The position numbers and the translations under genes were made by a program. Shown piece by piece: positions 45,133 to 57,834 of a stretch of DNA of 64,000 bases. Origin of the DNA: Tricholomella constricta (lineage: Eukaryota; Basidiomycota; Agaricomycetes; Agaricales; Lyophyllaceae). The notes under the pieces are model-generated. The model was given only the letters and a program-made list of their open reading frames with translations, did not search any database and was not told the origin of the DNA. Within the stretch, counting starts at the first letter, position 1. Every line of letters begins with the position of its first letter. Where the stretch lies: NCBI GenBank assembly GCA_013368375.1, contig JAACJP010000029.1:62001-126000 (forward strand). The letters are read 5' to 3'.

Positions 45133-48060
45133 ATGAGAATGAGATAGACGGGGAGAAAGGCGTGTAGAGGAAGAAAAAAACTCAACTTCGCCTCTAATTT
45201 TCGACGATCGAGTTCATTGCAGCTCCGCGTCAAATTTCCAACAACATTGAAGCAGACTTGTTCCTTAGAGTGTACACAGAAAAAGAAGGTCAACGATGAG
45301 TAAAGGCCTCAGTGGATATAGGGCGCCATAATTCCTACGTATCGTTCAGAAGATTCAGATTCATGCAAATGCCGGAGGCATATCAACTCACCATCCATCC
45401 AGTTACCTCTTGCCCACCATATGAGCTCCCCCAAGAGTTCGAATCGTTGGGAGCGGCGCATTGGTGAATATTGCTGATGTTCGAGTTAGGTGTCGGATTG
45501 CACACAGAAAGGGCAATATTTTGATGTGCAATCCCGCAGGTTGGGCAGGTGAAGAATCTCCTTATGGGGTCCAACGCGTGCGAATCGATACGCCCCAAAG
45601 CTTGAGCGCGACGTTGACGGCTTCATCGAGCACAGGAGGCCTTGCACTGCGTAAGTCTCTCCTCCGCCGACCACTTCTATTTTCACCAGTATGGGAAGCC
45701 GAGAGGGATGCGTTAGTCATCAGGAAAACTACACATGTCCTTTCAAGCTCTTTTGCACCTTATGTAAGTGACGAAAGAATCAAAAGTGCCGAAAGGGGCG
45801 ACACTTTTGAAAGAAGGTCCCACGTTCTTACAAAAGGTATTTTCACTTTTATAAGTGGTGGAAGGTGTGTAAAAGACACCAAAAGGATCTGTGTAAGGTC
45901 TTCAAAAGTGACTTGAAAGTCCCAGATAGTAGCACTGGCGGGATCGCACAAATGGGGTTTTAAAAGGTATATTTGCTTTATATCATACATGGTTCGTTGT
46001 TAAGTAAAAAGAACTACATATCAGTTCATATGTGTCCAACTTCTTTTCCATCTGCCATTGGGGTTCCTTCTCGCTCACACAGCCCTTGCCCTCACCTGCG
46101 CCCGCAAGGCGTCGCGGCACAGAAACCTGCACACGCCCCAGGTGCTCACGGAGGTTCCAGTACGAGGGCTGCGCGCAAGCACAGGGCGGAGAAGCTTGAA
46201 GAGATGGCCTTTCACTGCACTCGTGGATGTGCGGGTGCGTCGGGCGTGGACGAGGGCGAGGTAATCGAAGGTGAGGGGGACGAGCGGGGGGTTGATCTGT
46301 GTTAGCAGGAGTGGGAGTGCAGTGGAATAGCTCAGCATGGCGGAGGGAAGGGGAGGAGACGACGTACAGAGGACAGCATGCGTGTGCTTGACTTTGAGCA
46401 TCTGCATTTGTGACTGCGCTTGCGCGACCCCATCTTCGCTCGCCCCACCGTCGATGATGCAGTAGACGATGTGCACGATTGTGCAGGAGGCTGTGTTGTC
46501 TCCTGCATGGCCTGGGCCTGGGGTGTGCAGGGCGGACGGGGGTGCGGGAGAGGGTGCGTGTACATGAGTGAAGTGGCGGCATCGGGGTGGTGGTGGTGCG
46601 GTGAATTGCGCTGTCAGTGAGTGGGTCAGATTGGAGGCGGAGACATGTAAATGAAAACGCACCAGAGGCAGGCGACAAGCTGCATCGGGAACGGGAGGTG
46701 CCTTTGTGGAAGGGCGGCACGGAGGAGGGAGGTTTATAGTCATGGGCCTCGGATGACGGATTTGAGGGTAAGCGGAGCCTAGAGAGGGCTTTGTCAAGGT
46801 CACCCAACGTACACATATTCCTGAAGAGACAACCGTAGCATTAGATATCGATAAGGGCAAGATCATGTCAAACTACGCACCTTTCACCATAATTTAGAGG
46901 CCATTTCTTGATATGAGACTCCAGGCCGCTAAAAGCAAGTCAACAAGTATACAGTTAGTGAGAGGCTGGCCTGTGTGGATATGAGAGCCAGAGAAATGTG
47001 TTCATGCCCAAAAGGACGCCCACAGAACGGGCAATCTAGGGGCAGACGAATTCAATGGGTGTTCGAACGTTGAGCGTGAACATTGGAAACTGCTGACGTG
47101 TCATGATTCAAGCGGAGTTTGAATGAACTTAGCCATTTCTACAGATGTTGATCAAACCCCCGAACGGTCAAAACTTAGAGCCCAACTCAAATACCAATAT
47201 CTATGTCCACTGGTATGAATCTGTGGCCTTCATAGGGGATTCCAACTGAGTATCTGAGAAATTAGTTTTGCATTTTTATGAAAGTGTTCTCTCTTTTCAA
47301 TAGTGACTTGAAAGGTGATGTAAGTGACGTAAAAGGGGTTTCTAAAAGGGTAAGTGCCAGAAAGTGAAAGGACAAGCGTCGAAAAGGGTAAGTGTTGTAA
47401 GTGTAAGTGCTTGTAATTTTTTCTAGTAGAAAAAATCTTCGCAGGTTTGTGGTTATAATCCGTGCGTCTGAATCATTCTGCTGACTGGGGACACCCTCAA
47501 GCCGATACCGAGGACAGATAGTCAACACTCAAGCTCAAGACCCAGCGTGTATGTTCAGAGGTGCATGGTGGCAACGGCTGCGGTTAGCGAAGCGTTCGTC
47601 GATGGAGAGCACATGGACCACTTTCCACGAGTCCGACCGCCTGCCGCAACACCGAACTTTCGCTTACCCTCCACCCCGATAGCACCATTGGCGAGTCTCG
47701 ATGTTTCTCGTGAGGAAGTGGGCGCCCGTTCATTCAATTTCGAATTGCCAAGAGCATTTTTCCGGCATGCCTTTCGCCTCGACTCTCCGCTTCCTCTAAT
47801 TTGCCCGATCATAGTTCTCTTGCCTCCTTATAGTTCTCTTGCCTCCTTTATCTCGACTTCACCGACGGCGGGTGCTGCAGTAGGGTAATTCGAGACTTTG
47901 GGAAAGGTGGGGAAGATATACAACGGCAGCTCTACAACCCTCGCAGACATGTGATTGGGGATGGGACAGAGGCACCGACGAGTGGCGGGGGCGGGACTGG
48001 GCGAACGGGTTTGGGTTCGGCTTGTTACGGTGAGTCCTTCTTCCGATTCCTCTTATTGCT
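45133..48060. mobile_element. Insertion of about 2.9 kb relative to the partner duplication
   Basis: In the B copy the sequence GGCTGTGGTT is followed within about 40 bp by CATGAGTGACTCGTG. In D these landmarks lie about 2.9 kb apart. The extra DNA has a GC-rich block with overlapping frames (46.05-46.85 kb) and repeated motifs near 45.77-45.92 and 47.30-47.33 kb. No transposase was recognised, and no terminal repeat or target duplication was found at the two joints. The nature of the insert is therefore open. It may include a smaller non-autonomous element. Confidence 0.5.
45774..47329. repeat. Paired direct repeats bounding a 1.55-kb unit
   Basis: GTAAGTGACG occurs at 45774-45783 and 47320-47329, and AGTGACTTGAAAG at 45907-45919 and 47302-47314. 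Around both, AAAGTG and CACTTTT motifs are dense. This fits subterminal repeats of a small element, but the shared motifs are in direct, not inverted, orientation. Confidence 0.4.
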
Positions 48061-48064
48061 TCAC

Positions 48065-49330
48065 CCATGAGCGACTCGTGAGCAGTGTATTAATTCGTTT
48101 TTGATCCCATTTAGACAGCAAGCCACGTCGTCCCTGCTGTGTTATGCCACCTCCTACGCATTCACAAATGACATTGCAGCCCAGTCGCCTTGAAGTCTGG
48201 GGCTGAGGATTGGGGGTCAGCCGGTCACGGGGACGAGCAGGAGAGTGAACCCGCCTCGATCAGTGTAGGTTATAAGTGCTTCGGCGGTCGGTGAGTGTCT
48301 CTTCTGCTTCCTCTCCGGAGATAATGCCAATCGTCTAACGTTCCTCTCCTCACTCAGCACGTACCTGTCCCCCATATCAACTCTTAGAACAAGTACATGT
48401 CTATGCGTCTCGCCCCATTTACAGGCCCCATCCACCGCCGCTTGAGCATTCAGCGGGCTGCTGGACTGGGCGAATTACGAGAAAGAGCGCATCGAGCGAG
48501 GGCGACGAGCGAAGCACCCGTCAAGTGAGGCGACGAGGGCGGGGCGCAGGTGGGGATCTTGGCAGGGATAAGGTAGATCCGGGAGAAGAGGACGAGAAGC
48601 AGATATGACATGCTCAGAGACATCGGCATCGACCACCTCGATGACGGCAAAGGCGATATCCTACACCACCACCAAGCAGCTACCTCTCTCCAAGCACCAG
48701 AATCAAAACGAACTTGACCTCCACCCGCTCTTTCTGCTTCGCCAATCTCGATCGCTAACCCCCTTCATCCGCTCCAACCTCCATTCCAGATAGCAGGAGC
48801 GATGCATCCCCCGTCATTGGTCTGTGTCATCCGCCATCGGCCTCCGCCCACTCGGTACCTTCTATTGTGCATCGGGCTACTGCTGGGCGAACAACGACGA
48901 GAAACAAGGGGTGTATATCGGACGAGGTTGGAGGAAGCGCGAGCCTATGTCTAGCACAGGCAACCTCGGGAAGTATGCATGCTTCGGGGCGCTGCTGATC
49001 TTGGGGAGGGGTCAGGGCGGTGACCTCATAAAAGAGAAGCGCGATTTGGATTTCGCAGAGGAGCAGCAGGTGAAAAAGGATAAACCTTGTACCGCAGATT
49101 CATACAAGGAGGACGTTCAATCTCACGGTCCTCTAGCAATTCGTCCAACTTCATCTTCAACTTGATACAGCAAGCGGGGGGGATGAGACGAAGAGGCAAG
49201 GGCGAGTGCTCACGACACCCTCCTACACTTTCTTTCGGCAGCAACAGACTGCATCTCCCGCTCGTCCAGTAAATTTTCGCTGCAGTCGTAATCTGTCAAG
49301 CTCTACATGTCGCCTATATATCGACACCGT
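48065..49330. repeat. D-side partner of the 25.39-26.80 kb duplicated segment
   Basis: Collinear with the B side from CATGAGCGACTCGTG on. It contains the uninterrupted MITE target (near 48.41-48.44 kb). No intact gene is recognised in either copy. Confidence 0.7.
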
Positions 49331-49339
49331 CATCCGCCT

Positions 49340-50165
49340 TGTTAACCTCGCTTGTCGAAGAATTCGGAGCACCCTTCATGGTTAGCTCCTCTTCAAAGTT
49401 CGGAACCAATGCACGGTCATATGGGTCACCAGCCTCGACAATCGACTTCTGCCTGCTTCTACAGCGTTGTATTCACCGCTCCTCGAGCTTTGAAACAACC
49501 CTAACGAATTCATCAACCACCAGGCTATGCGGGTCGTCAGCATGGACCCTGTCCTCCGCCCGCACCTGCGCTTCTTCCTCGGACGGTGTTGTTACACGTG
49601 TCATTGACTCCGTCATCCGCCTGCTGTATCTTCATCGTCTAGCTCTGTTAGCCGGTCCTCGCTGTCACCCATTGCTTTGGCCAGATCTAGTATTGCTATT
49701 GCTGGCTGGCTGTTCAACTCCTTAGTGCCCTCTACATACTCGAAGATCAGAGAATCGTCACAACCTCCGAGTTCATCTCGTCAGATCCGCGTCCCTGTTC
49801 GTGTTCGTCATGCCTGTTATAGTGCAGCGCTCTTGTGGCGCAATATCTAGCTATGCAGTGAGCAGACCTTAAGGCAAGAGAGGCACTATCCCCAGGGTCT
49901 CGATATCGAGATCGTAATCGTCGGAAGAGGGGCTGAATCGCGCTGCAAGAATGGGAATCAGCCTAGTTGGCGTCGTCGACTGGGAGATCAAGCTCAATTC
50001 CTCTGACTCGGCTTTGACAGTCTCCTCAAACAAGCAAGAAACCAGGCTTGGTTCTCCGCGGGGCTCCAGGTCTCCATTGATAGCTGTTGGACCCATGTTA
50101 CCAGCGCCGAGCGATGTGTCTTGAGCTTCGTCTGAGATGTCCAGACGCAGTAACCTTGCCTGCAT
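49340..50165 (-). pseudogene. Unrecognised gene remnant
   Basis: Minus-strand pieces read like coding sequence: QDTSLGAGNMGPTAINGDL, EETVKAESEELSLISQSTT and SSDDYDLDIETLGIVPLLP ending at 49869; then EEEAQVRAEDRVHADD, VVDEFVRVVSKLEER and SIVEAGDPYDRALVPNFEEE at 49.35-49.6 kb. An in-frame TGA follows KLEER with no suitable intron. The acidic, helical composition suggests a real ancestral protein. Its 5' part may lie at 50.2-50.4 kb in a shifted frame (LDEEAKAIAEAPPSNTALSD). Confidence 0.35.
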
Positions 50166-50479
50166 TTTGGAGGTCGGGCAGAGTCCTCAGTCCACCTTCC
50201 TCGGACTTGTGCGTGTGCTTTGAACCCCCGAACCAGGGTCATCGTCAGACAGAGCCGTGTTGGACGGCGGAGCCTCTGCGATGGCTTTGGCTTCTTCGTC
50301 CAGGTCAAGCTGCGAACTCTCGATTTGCTCGACGTTGCGGGCGCTGGCATTGCGGGCTCCTTTCTGTGTGTACTCTTCTCTTTCGTCGTCGCGTCCCTTT
50401 CATAAGGTGCGTCTAACACCTGCCCACACCAACGTCGACGCGTCGCTATCATTATCTGCCCCATGCAGCACATCAGGAT

Positions 50480-51370
50480 CCCTTCTTTATTGTCGTTGCC
50501 ACCAGAGATGTCTCTTTTCGCACTTCAAGAGGGCCTGCGACACGATGCACCTGATGAAAAACTCGTCGATGAAAAAAAGGAGCTGTACGAGGGAGGCGAA
50601 ACGGCTGCACTGAAGAAGAGTTGTATTTGAAAGCAAATAGATTACATAGCGACGGCGCCAGAAGGCAGTCAATGTAACACAATGTTCGATACGACATGCA
50701 ATTTAACAATGATAACAAAAGAATGAGATGCAATGATGGAGGTAAATGTCCAAAAAGCACCCTGTGTCTCTGACATCCAATATTCACAATTAATTCTTGA
50801 CCTTTCCACTTCAGGCTCCAGTATCACCAGTCGACACAGCTTTCCATTACTGCCAAAGGTCACTCAGTTCACAGTGCCTCACCCAATGGTTGTTCAGGCC
50901 TGATGAGCGGAGGTAGTACATTCGGCGTCAGACTCATCGGCAAGCAGCCATGTTTTATAGCCAATTTCCAGAGTTAGACTATGCTTCGACTATAGGTAAT
51001 AACTGTTCTGATATTTGGTTTTGCGAGAGCCTGTCATGACGAGAGATCTGGTCGAAAATACTGCCCAAGAATATCTGACAACAAATGATTTGGTACGATC
51101 TCATGAATGTGACCATATACATAATATGACCTGGCGTGTGTGAACAACAAACAAATAACCAGATACTGGAATTATACTGCTGATCTGGCGGCTAGTGGTC
51201 TGAAGTGTCGTCAAAAATAACGGGATATCCTTCTTCCTAGGCATTGTCTACTGCTGTTGCTCAGAAATCATCAATAATGACCAATGTTCCGCGTTTCGTG
51301 CGATGATCATCAGTCTGCATCGCCCCCTGCTCGCACCTGGCCTCAGATCTATCCGTCTCTGTCAACGCTC
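50480..51370. other. Intergenic, no recognised gene
   Basis: AT-leaning stretch before the G-alpha gene. A CT-containing segment at 51340-51375 directly precedes the ATG and may be its core promoter. Nothing else is recognised. Confidence 0.5.
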
Positions 51371-51379
51371 TTCTCATTC

Positions 51380-52757
51380 ATGGGCTGCGTACAATCGTCA
51401 AACGAAAACACAGCGATGCTGGTTGGAGGTCTTCGCAGTTTGATGACCGGAAACACTAAGACCAAGACCCCTCTCAGACCATGGTATGAGGATATGAAGG
51501 ATGTAAAGGTCGTCCTCCTAGGGGGTATGGGTAGTGGCAAGGTGTGTTCGGTATTCATATCTATCTCATGCTTGAATAAACAGGTCCGATAGACCACGGT
51601 ACACGACTACCGAACGAGACTCACACAAGGAAATCATATTTTCGAACCTCGTCAGCGCCATGCAGTAAGTGTTACGCTTCCACCTGATCCTAAACATCAT
51701 CCAACTGCTGCAACAGGGCATTTATTGCTACTTCCAACATCACACTCTCTCCTTCTGCTCGATATTCTGGCACTGATTGGCCATCTAACCCATTCGTGGG
51801 CGCCTCTCTACCGAATGCCGTTGTAGATGATATACGAGTTCTGTTAAATGAACCCGAAGTCAAGAAAGCAATCGCCACGTTTTTTAAATCCCACGACAAC
51901 GCCATTTACTTCCTCGACTCCCTAGACCGAATCTCTGCGCCTGAGTATATGCCCACAAACGAAGACATTCTGCGGAGCAGAGTCCTGACCACGGGTATTA
52001 CGGAGACGAAGTTTGCTGTTGGACCGCAAACATACAGGGTCTTCGATGTCGGCGGGTCCCGAAGTGAGCGCAAAAAGTGGATCAATTGCTTTGTAGCGGT
52101 TGACGCCCTCATCTTCTTGGCGAGCGTAAGCGATTATGACCAGACCCTCTACGAGGATGCAAGTGTAGTATGCCTGCAACTTCATATGAGCTCTGCCCTT
52201 CCTGATTTATCTGTTATACTCAGCTCAGGATGCAAGAATCGCTCACTCTGTTCGACTCATTATGCCACTCTCAGGTTTTTCTCAATATTCCAATGGTAGG
52301 TTGTTTGAAACCCTTGTTGCCATCTCACCTGACGTGTCATCTTAGATTATCGTCTTAAACAAAATGGACCTATTGGCTGAAAAGCTCCGGCACTCTCCTC
52401 TCATCGAATACTTTCCTGACTTTAAAGGCGGGACGGATTGCGACGCCGCCTGCGAATATATACTCCATCGGTGTGTAGGTTTCTCTCATTCTTTTCGTAA
52501 TTCAGCATCGCGGGTCATGAATAATGCTATGAGCATTGAACATTATTCTGCAGTTTCATAAACCTCGTTCAGAACCCCGCGAAACAGCGCATTTGGGCAT
52601 TCTACACTTCCGCAATCGACAGCAAGCCGTCGATAAGTACGAGTAGCTTTCGTCCGCCATGAAACCGCAACTTATTTCCCCGAATCCAGATATATCGCAA
52701 ACCATTACAAGCTGCATCACCGACTTCTACTTACAGATGCACCTGGGCCTGCTGTGA
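51380..52757 (+). CDS. Divergent heterotrimeric G-protein alpha subunit
   Basis: Opens MGCVQSSNE: Gly2 for N-myristoylation, Cys3 for palmitoylation. G1 reads LLGGMGSGK, then Val by either plausible splice (donor after AAGGT, 51542-51543), so the usual Ser/Thr is missing. Exon 2 has TERDSHKEIIFSNLVSAM. Switch I is intact (RSRVLTTGITETKF). Switch II is DVGGSRSERKKW, with Ser (TCC, 52057-52059) in place of the Gln needed for GTP hydrolysis. Later exons give RMQESLTLFDSLCHS, VLNKMDLLAEKL (G4), NPAKQRIWAFYTSAIDSK (G5-like) and the end SCITDFYLQMHLGLL. Length and order match G-alpha (about 350 residues). Agaricomycetes carry many divergent G-alphas beside the conserved ones; this appears to be one. 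Low hydrolysis and altered Mg2+ binding are inferred, not shown. Confidence 0.88.
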
Positions 52758-53150
52758 TCGTAATCGCCCCCATCCATTTTGCATCCATTGTCTGGGCCTG
52801 GAGCGATACTATCTCCATCATATGGATGCTCGCGGTGGCGAAGACGTGACAAGGCTGAGATGCTAATTCTTGGGGTGGTTACATGTCCTAGCGGCTGCCT
52901 TTATACGAGTCGTTTTTAGTCGTATCCGTCACTCTGCTCATGCTCGTTCCTGCAACTAATTTGAGAAAGATGGCGGGATGGCCTTGATCTTTATCACGCC
53001 TCTGTGTGAGCGTGTAGAAGATTGAATCGCAGGGATAAAACAAAGAGCGAAAACCTCAACAAAATTCACCATAGACTTTCAGACAACTCGAAGACATGTT
53101 GGATTCTTCCACACCGTTCATAGCACTGTTAATTTTGAGCGTTAGCCTGT

Positions 53151-53871
53151 TCATGAAACAAAGAAACCCAAAAATACCTTACACCCAAACAAAATGGCTC
53201 GTGCAATGTTATCGCTAATGCCCGTACTTCGAGTGGAAGGCGCGTGTTCTGTGATCTCACAATACAGAACGGCCAGCAGAATGAACAGAGCTTCGGATTC
53301 TGACACCGAGGTCTGATAGGTGACAGACGCTGGTACGGATTCCCCGATGATTTTCGCGCGATACAGCTTAAACTCTGCAGATGTCGTTCCTTCCGGCTCG
53401 TCATCGACGATCCGGAAGACCTTGAAGTCAACATGGTCAGTTGGCGGAACTGGCAGGAAGGGAACACAAGGGCAAACCCGCCCTACATTCCATGTTTTGG
53501 CTCCTTGTTCGTACTTGGTGCGCCATTGGGTCGTACCATCCGACCAGCGGTGAGCAAAGAGGGATCTGCATCGCAAGTTTCACTTTCAGGACGAGGTGAT
53601 GAGCTGAACGCGGCTAAAATGCTCACCCATGGCCCCTTTCCTTGAATCTGATATCGTCGATCCCAACCTTCTTTCCATTAATATCCAAAACCTTGTCTTC
53701 CCAATGGATCGAGGCCACGCGCCTATATGGACCTTTGACTATTGTGAGCTGCGGTAGATTGTCTTTGCGGCTGCCGAATGTCGAGTATATAAGCCACGAT
53801 GCATTGGAGGTACTGGTGAAGGAACCGCTCAAGTAGTTTGCCTTTTGATTGAAAGAGTACTTGATGCTCAT
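53151..53871 (-). CDS. DUF6593-type protein
   Basis: Exon 1 runs from 53871 (MSIKYSFNQKANYLSGSF) to FKERGHG. A gtgagc..gatgcag intron joins it to SLFAHRWSDGTTQWRTKYEQ. Further marks are IHWEDKVLDINGKKVGIDDI, VAEFKLYRAK-like beta strands and a helical hydrophobic end (SEALFILLAVLYCEI). This is the pattern of DUF6593, a small all-beta basidiomycete family of unknown function, often present in many copies. The length of about 220 residues is normal. It is transcribed towards the G-alpha gene. Confidence 0.75.
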
Positions 53872-53879
53872 GGTGGGTT

Positions 53880-55390
53880 GGACGAACTATCCTGGGGTGC
53901 TCCGGCTTAATTATCTATCACCTACTGATAGGCTCGCAGGCTGGAAGCAAAACCTTGACACGTGGTCCGGAGTGCTGGTCGGTGGTGTAGTGACACCGAG
54001 CCTGGCCGTAGAACTTTGGAAAGGCCTACGACGGAGGTGGAAACGATATCACCTTCTTTTTCCACGCGATGACGAGATAGAGTCCATGCGTCGGAAGTGA
54101 CTTACCTGTGATGGTCAGCGTCATAGTTGTCCGAATAGATAGGGACGAGCTTCGTATTGAGCAGGACCTTACACCAAAGGGCCTCAGCGCAAGCACTTCG
54201 ACCACACAGAGGCCCACATACATACAGAGCAGCGAGATATCGAATCCTATCTTCGCGATGGAATCCATTCACTATCATCGACTTGAATGTACAACAACTG
54301 TCCTTGAAGGGACCGACGTCGTGAGATGCAGCATGATTATTTTGTGAATCTGAAACAAGATAAAGATGGGACGGACCTGGCTTCCAGCGAGTCCTATGAT
54401 GGAGTGATGCGGCAATCGATGGTAACAAGGTTTGGTCAATAATGGGTCCGCAAAGATCTTCTGGGCATGGAGCCGGCGTAAAACGGAACACGATCACGCG
54501 GGCTCACGATATTCATTCGCCTTCTGATAGATGTAAGTAGATTTCCAGTAGAAGAAGACCAATGCTGAAATACTGATGTATCCGACGATGTGCGTGTCTT
54601 CCCTGGGCGGCTGGCTTCGAGACCTTGGAATAGCTGAAGTTCAGTGAAAGGACTGTTGTGGTTTACTTTTTCCGTCATACCTTTGGTGACGGGAAAGCAT
54701 AGAAGCCTGGAGATATACATTCGCGCTGTGTGACTGCAAAGGGATTTGAAACCATGCTTGATGATAAACATGTAAAACGCCGCATCGCAAGGAAGGAGAT
54801 CCGTCGATAGAGGTCAAGATGACAGATAGACCTGAGGATGCAGGTCGGTAAAAAAAGGAGGGTGGACACGTGCGGATGAGAATCTATCGAGGATGCTTTC
54901 TGAAGTGTGGGAGCTGAGGTTTCCTGGATCTTTGAGTCGATGCTGAACGCAAGGCACCGAGCAGACAGCGCGACACTGATATCATTAACTCGATGCCTAG
55001 AGTATCTTGTGCGATATGGGTTAATGTAGTTGAGAAGAGTCGGAGCGCTCAACCGCTGAACAGTTTTAATTAGAAACCATGGAACGATGAACACTCCATA
55101 CAAGTTTCACCAGATATTCTTCTCAGAAGCGTGGATGAGAAAACAGAACCTGCGGTATGAGGTCAAGAAAAAGGCACAGAAAAGAAAAACGCACGCGATA
55201 TCGATGAGTAGTGATATCGCAACTGCCTCCACCGTGGACTCATTGCTAGCATTCTTTCGATAGAAGAACAGGGGAGGTGGAGAGGCGCAGAGTCCTCTCT
55301 AGGCCGAAAAAAAGGTGTAATGAAGCTGAACGCGGGAGTGACGTGTATAAAACGGTGAGGTTTTAAATTTTCAACTGAGAAGCGGATGAC
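53880..55390. other. Unresolved stretch, possible minus-strand exons
   Basis: Minus-strand pieces such as VGYISISALVFFYWKSTYIY look like a membrane segment, and several GT..AG pairs are possible. I could not build a consistent gene. Frames up to 142 codons exist on the minus strand but lack motifs. Confidence 0.3.
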
Positions 55391-55394
55391 TTGT

Positions 55395-55640
55395 GAACAA
55401 CACGGCAGCGAGGTCGACGTGTAGGAGCAAATCCGTTTGAAGTCCACTTGAACGTGGACCTGCTGTCCCGGACAACATTTTACCATGAAAATCTGAGCAA
55501 GTCACGATATAAACCATCTTCAACCTCGCGGCAGCACAGGGGGAAGCTCCTCAGTACTCAGATGAGAAAGCGAAACGCGCTGCGATCGCGGCTTGGAATG
55601 TCGAAGGCTGTCTCTCTGGCAAAACGCTCTGCATGGGTAG
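55395..55640 (+). repeat. Direct repeat, left copy, flanking the 56-57 kb gene
   Basis: The block with GGTCGACGTGT, CGATA.AAACCATCTTCAACCT and CGCGCTGCGAT.GCGGCTTG recurs at 57.84-58.07 kb in the same orientation, at roughly three-quarters identity by eye. The two copies bracket the F-box-like gene. Confidence 0.7.
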
Positions 55641-56052
55641 TAGACATGAATCAAGAAATAGCCCTAGCAGAAAACCGCAAGCCCCAAACGAGAGTACGCC
55701 AGAGTCCAAAAATGTTTGAAAAAAGTGGCGACAGGATGAAAGGGCTGTTTGGCAGTGGCCTCACCGGTAAATCCCGTTCCCCTGTGCAAGCAAGAACTTC
55801 CCCAAGTCTGATTGCGGTACCATTCTAGCAAAATACTGGCGCTGGGGTCTCTTTCAACGCTGAAGTCAGTATGTTCTTAGCGAATTTGAAACCAACGTGA
55901 GACTGAACTGATATCCGTCGAATATATCTGCCAGATGTAAGGATCATCATATACATTCCGTGCACGGGCCACGTCGCGTGAGAAGGTTGGTGGTAGGCTG
56001 AAACCGAAGCAAAAACTCAACCCATTTTTGCTGCATCTTCATTACGACGGAT

Positions 56053-57354
56053 ATGGCTGCAATACAGAAGGATAATTGCAATGAGGACCCGACCGACGAT
56101 CCTGGAGCGACTCTGAATCCGCCGACGACAATTGCACATACCCTTCCTCATAAGATCATCAACGCCATCATCATGGCCGTCGCTGCCCAAGCCAGTCACA
56201 GACTCGGATCTACTCAGTCTACCCTAGCCGCATTCAGTGCCGTATCCTCTCATTTCCGTGGTCTAGCTCAAATGCTACTATTCCGAGACCTCACGATCGC
56301 CCTTGTTCCCGAAAGTAAACCTCTGCTCGGAAGTCTTTCTTCCAACCCGCGGCTATGCAGCCTCGTACAGAAGCTCACTCTTTCCATCACATCGTTCCCT
56401 ATCCAGGATACCCTTCCCGACGACGCTGCCGTGTGTGCGTGAGTTGGAATTCGTAGGACATCCACTCTGGGTCATGGCTTGGTACGACCTACCTAAAACG
56501 TTCGATGGAATCTGGAGAATATCTTCCAAGGCCCATCGCTTTGCTCTGTGACATTAAACAAAATCATTGCTTTCCCCATTGACGTCCTCTGCTTCGGCCC
56601 AGGTGTCCATATATCAATTCTCAAGAATGCGTCCATCTGGTATAATTACAAACTCCCTATCACAGACGGTGCACTTGCGCGCAGGGCCGAGTCACCGAGA
56701 ACGTATTTCCACACTCTCATCTTACGAGACGGGAGCGAAATACGCCCTCGCATTGGCCTCAACGGTTTTTCCTTTCTTCCATGCTTTTCCTGTTTGCAGG
56801 GCCTCACGATCGACATCACGGGAGATCTGGACGTTGAGCAGTGCCGAGGAATACTCCGGCTGGCAGGACTTTCCTTGACAGAGCTCTCTCTTAGATTCAC
56901 ACCTACTTGTAATGCGTCCTCTTCTCTCCTAATTCATAATGTTTAGCACAGACTAAGTGGTCCAGTAACTAACAGCGATATTGGAGAAGATCGACCTCCC
57001 CAACCTTCAAACTTGCACCGAATATTCTTCCATACGCAGAAGCCTGCGTCCCTGCAGCACATAGTCCGCGTTCTTGAGATAATGCCCGAGACCAACAAGC
57101 TCGCCGAGGTCACCCTCACCGTGAGCTCCATGCCGTGTATGAAGTGGATGGAGAGCTGGACAGAGAACGACGTGTATGCATCCGTACCGGCGTTGGTGGG
57201 GCAGGAATTAGACAAGGTGCTGGGGAGAGAACGCCATTCAGAGCTCCGGCGCGTGACGATCATACTATCGTCAGATCAGGATTACAGATTGTCGAAAATT
57301 TTCAAGAAAACGATGCCGCGCCTGTCGACATCGGGTCGTCTTTATCTGGGATAG
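56053..57354 (+). CDS. F-box-like protein gene, possibly broken
   Basis: Starts MAAIQKDNCNEDP. An F-box-like stretch follows: TLPHKIINAIIMAVAAQ, STLAAFSAVSSHFRGLAQML and FRDLTIALVPESKPLLGSL, the usual beginning of agaricomycete F-box/leucine-rich proteins. Leucine-rich pieces follow (GPSLCSVTLNKIIAFPIDVL, GLTIDITGDLDVEQCRG, RLAGLSLTELSLRF). After an intron, the last exon (SLQHIVRVLEIMPETNKLAE) ends at 57354. Between 56.44 and 56.53 kb the frame changes without a convincing intron: VCVRELEFVG in one frame, NLENIFQGPSLC in the next. So either an unusual intron or a frameshift is present. F-box proteins are substrate receptors of SCF ubiquitin ligases. Confidence 0.55.
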
Positions 57355-57834
57355 GTCCAACATATCCTCCTATGATTTGTCGAGCAATGAACATTTCTTA
57401 CAGTTCCTCAATGCACTAATGAATCAAAGTATCGTTTTCAAGCATCACCAGCCTGAGTATACATTAGTCACAAGTGATAGAGTATCACAAGCCGAAGGTA
57501 CCCTAGGTATTGCCCCGATATGACCAAAAGAACTGGAGTAATGGATACTCACAGAAGCCGCAAATTGTTTACAACGATGCGCCACGTCGCGGGAGACAAG
57601 AAGCCCATGTAAGGAAACACAAAAAGATATTATCTGTGCATACAGTACCTCGCCCCTGCTGAATCACGATCAGGTGTCCTGGTATCATCAATGGATACCA
57701 TAGGATGAAGAGTGCAGAAGTCCTCGTTAGCCTGGAAAAGAAGTTTCATGAAGCTGAATGCGTGTTGCAACTGAGAAGCACTCAAATGTCCTGCAACAGG
57801 CTCGGTCTAGCAGTTTTGTAGAGCTGAAGATGTA

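Noticed and set aside
45983..46816. 277-codon open frame on the minus strand
   Set aside because: It overlaps another equally long frame in a GC-rich block, has no motif and a composition typical of antisense shadow in high-GC DNA. No splice or start context supports it.
46000..46850. Homology of this GC-rich block to 27.3-28.4 kb
   Set aside because: Both are GC-rich with similar composition, but no collinear match was found by eye.
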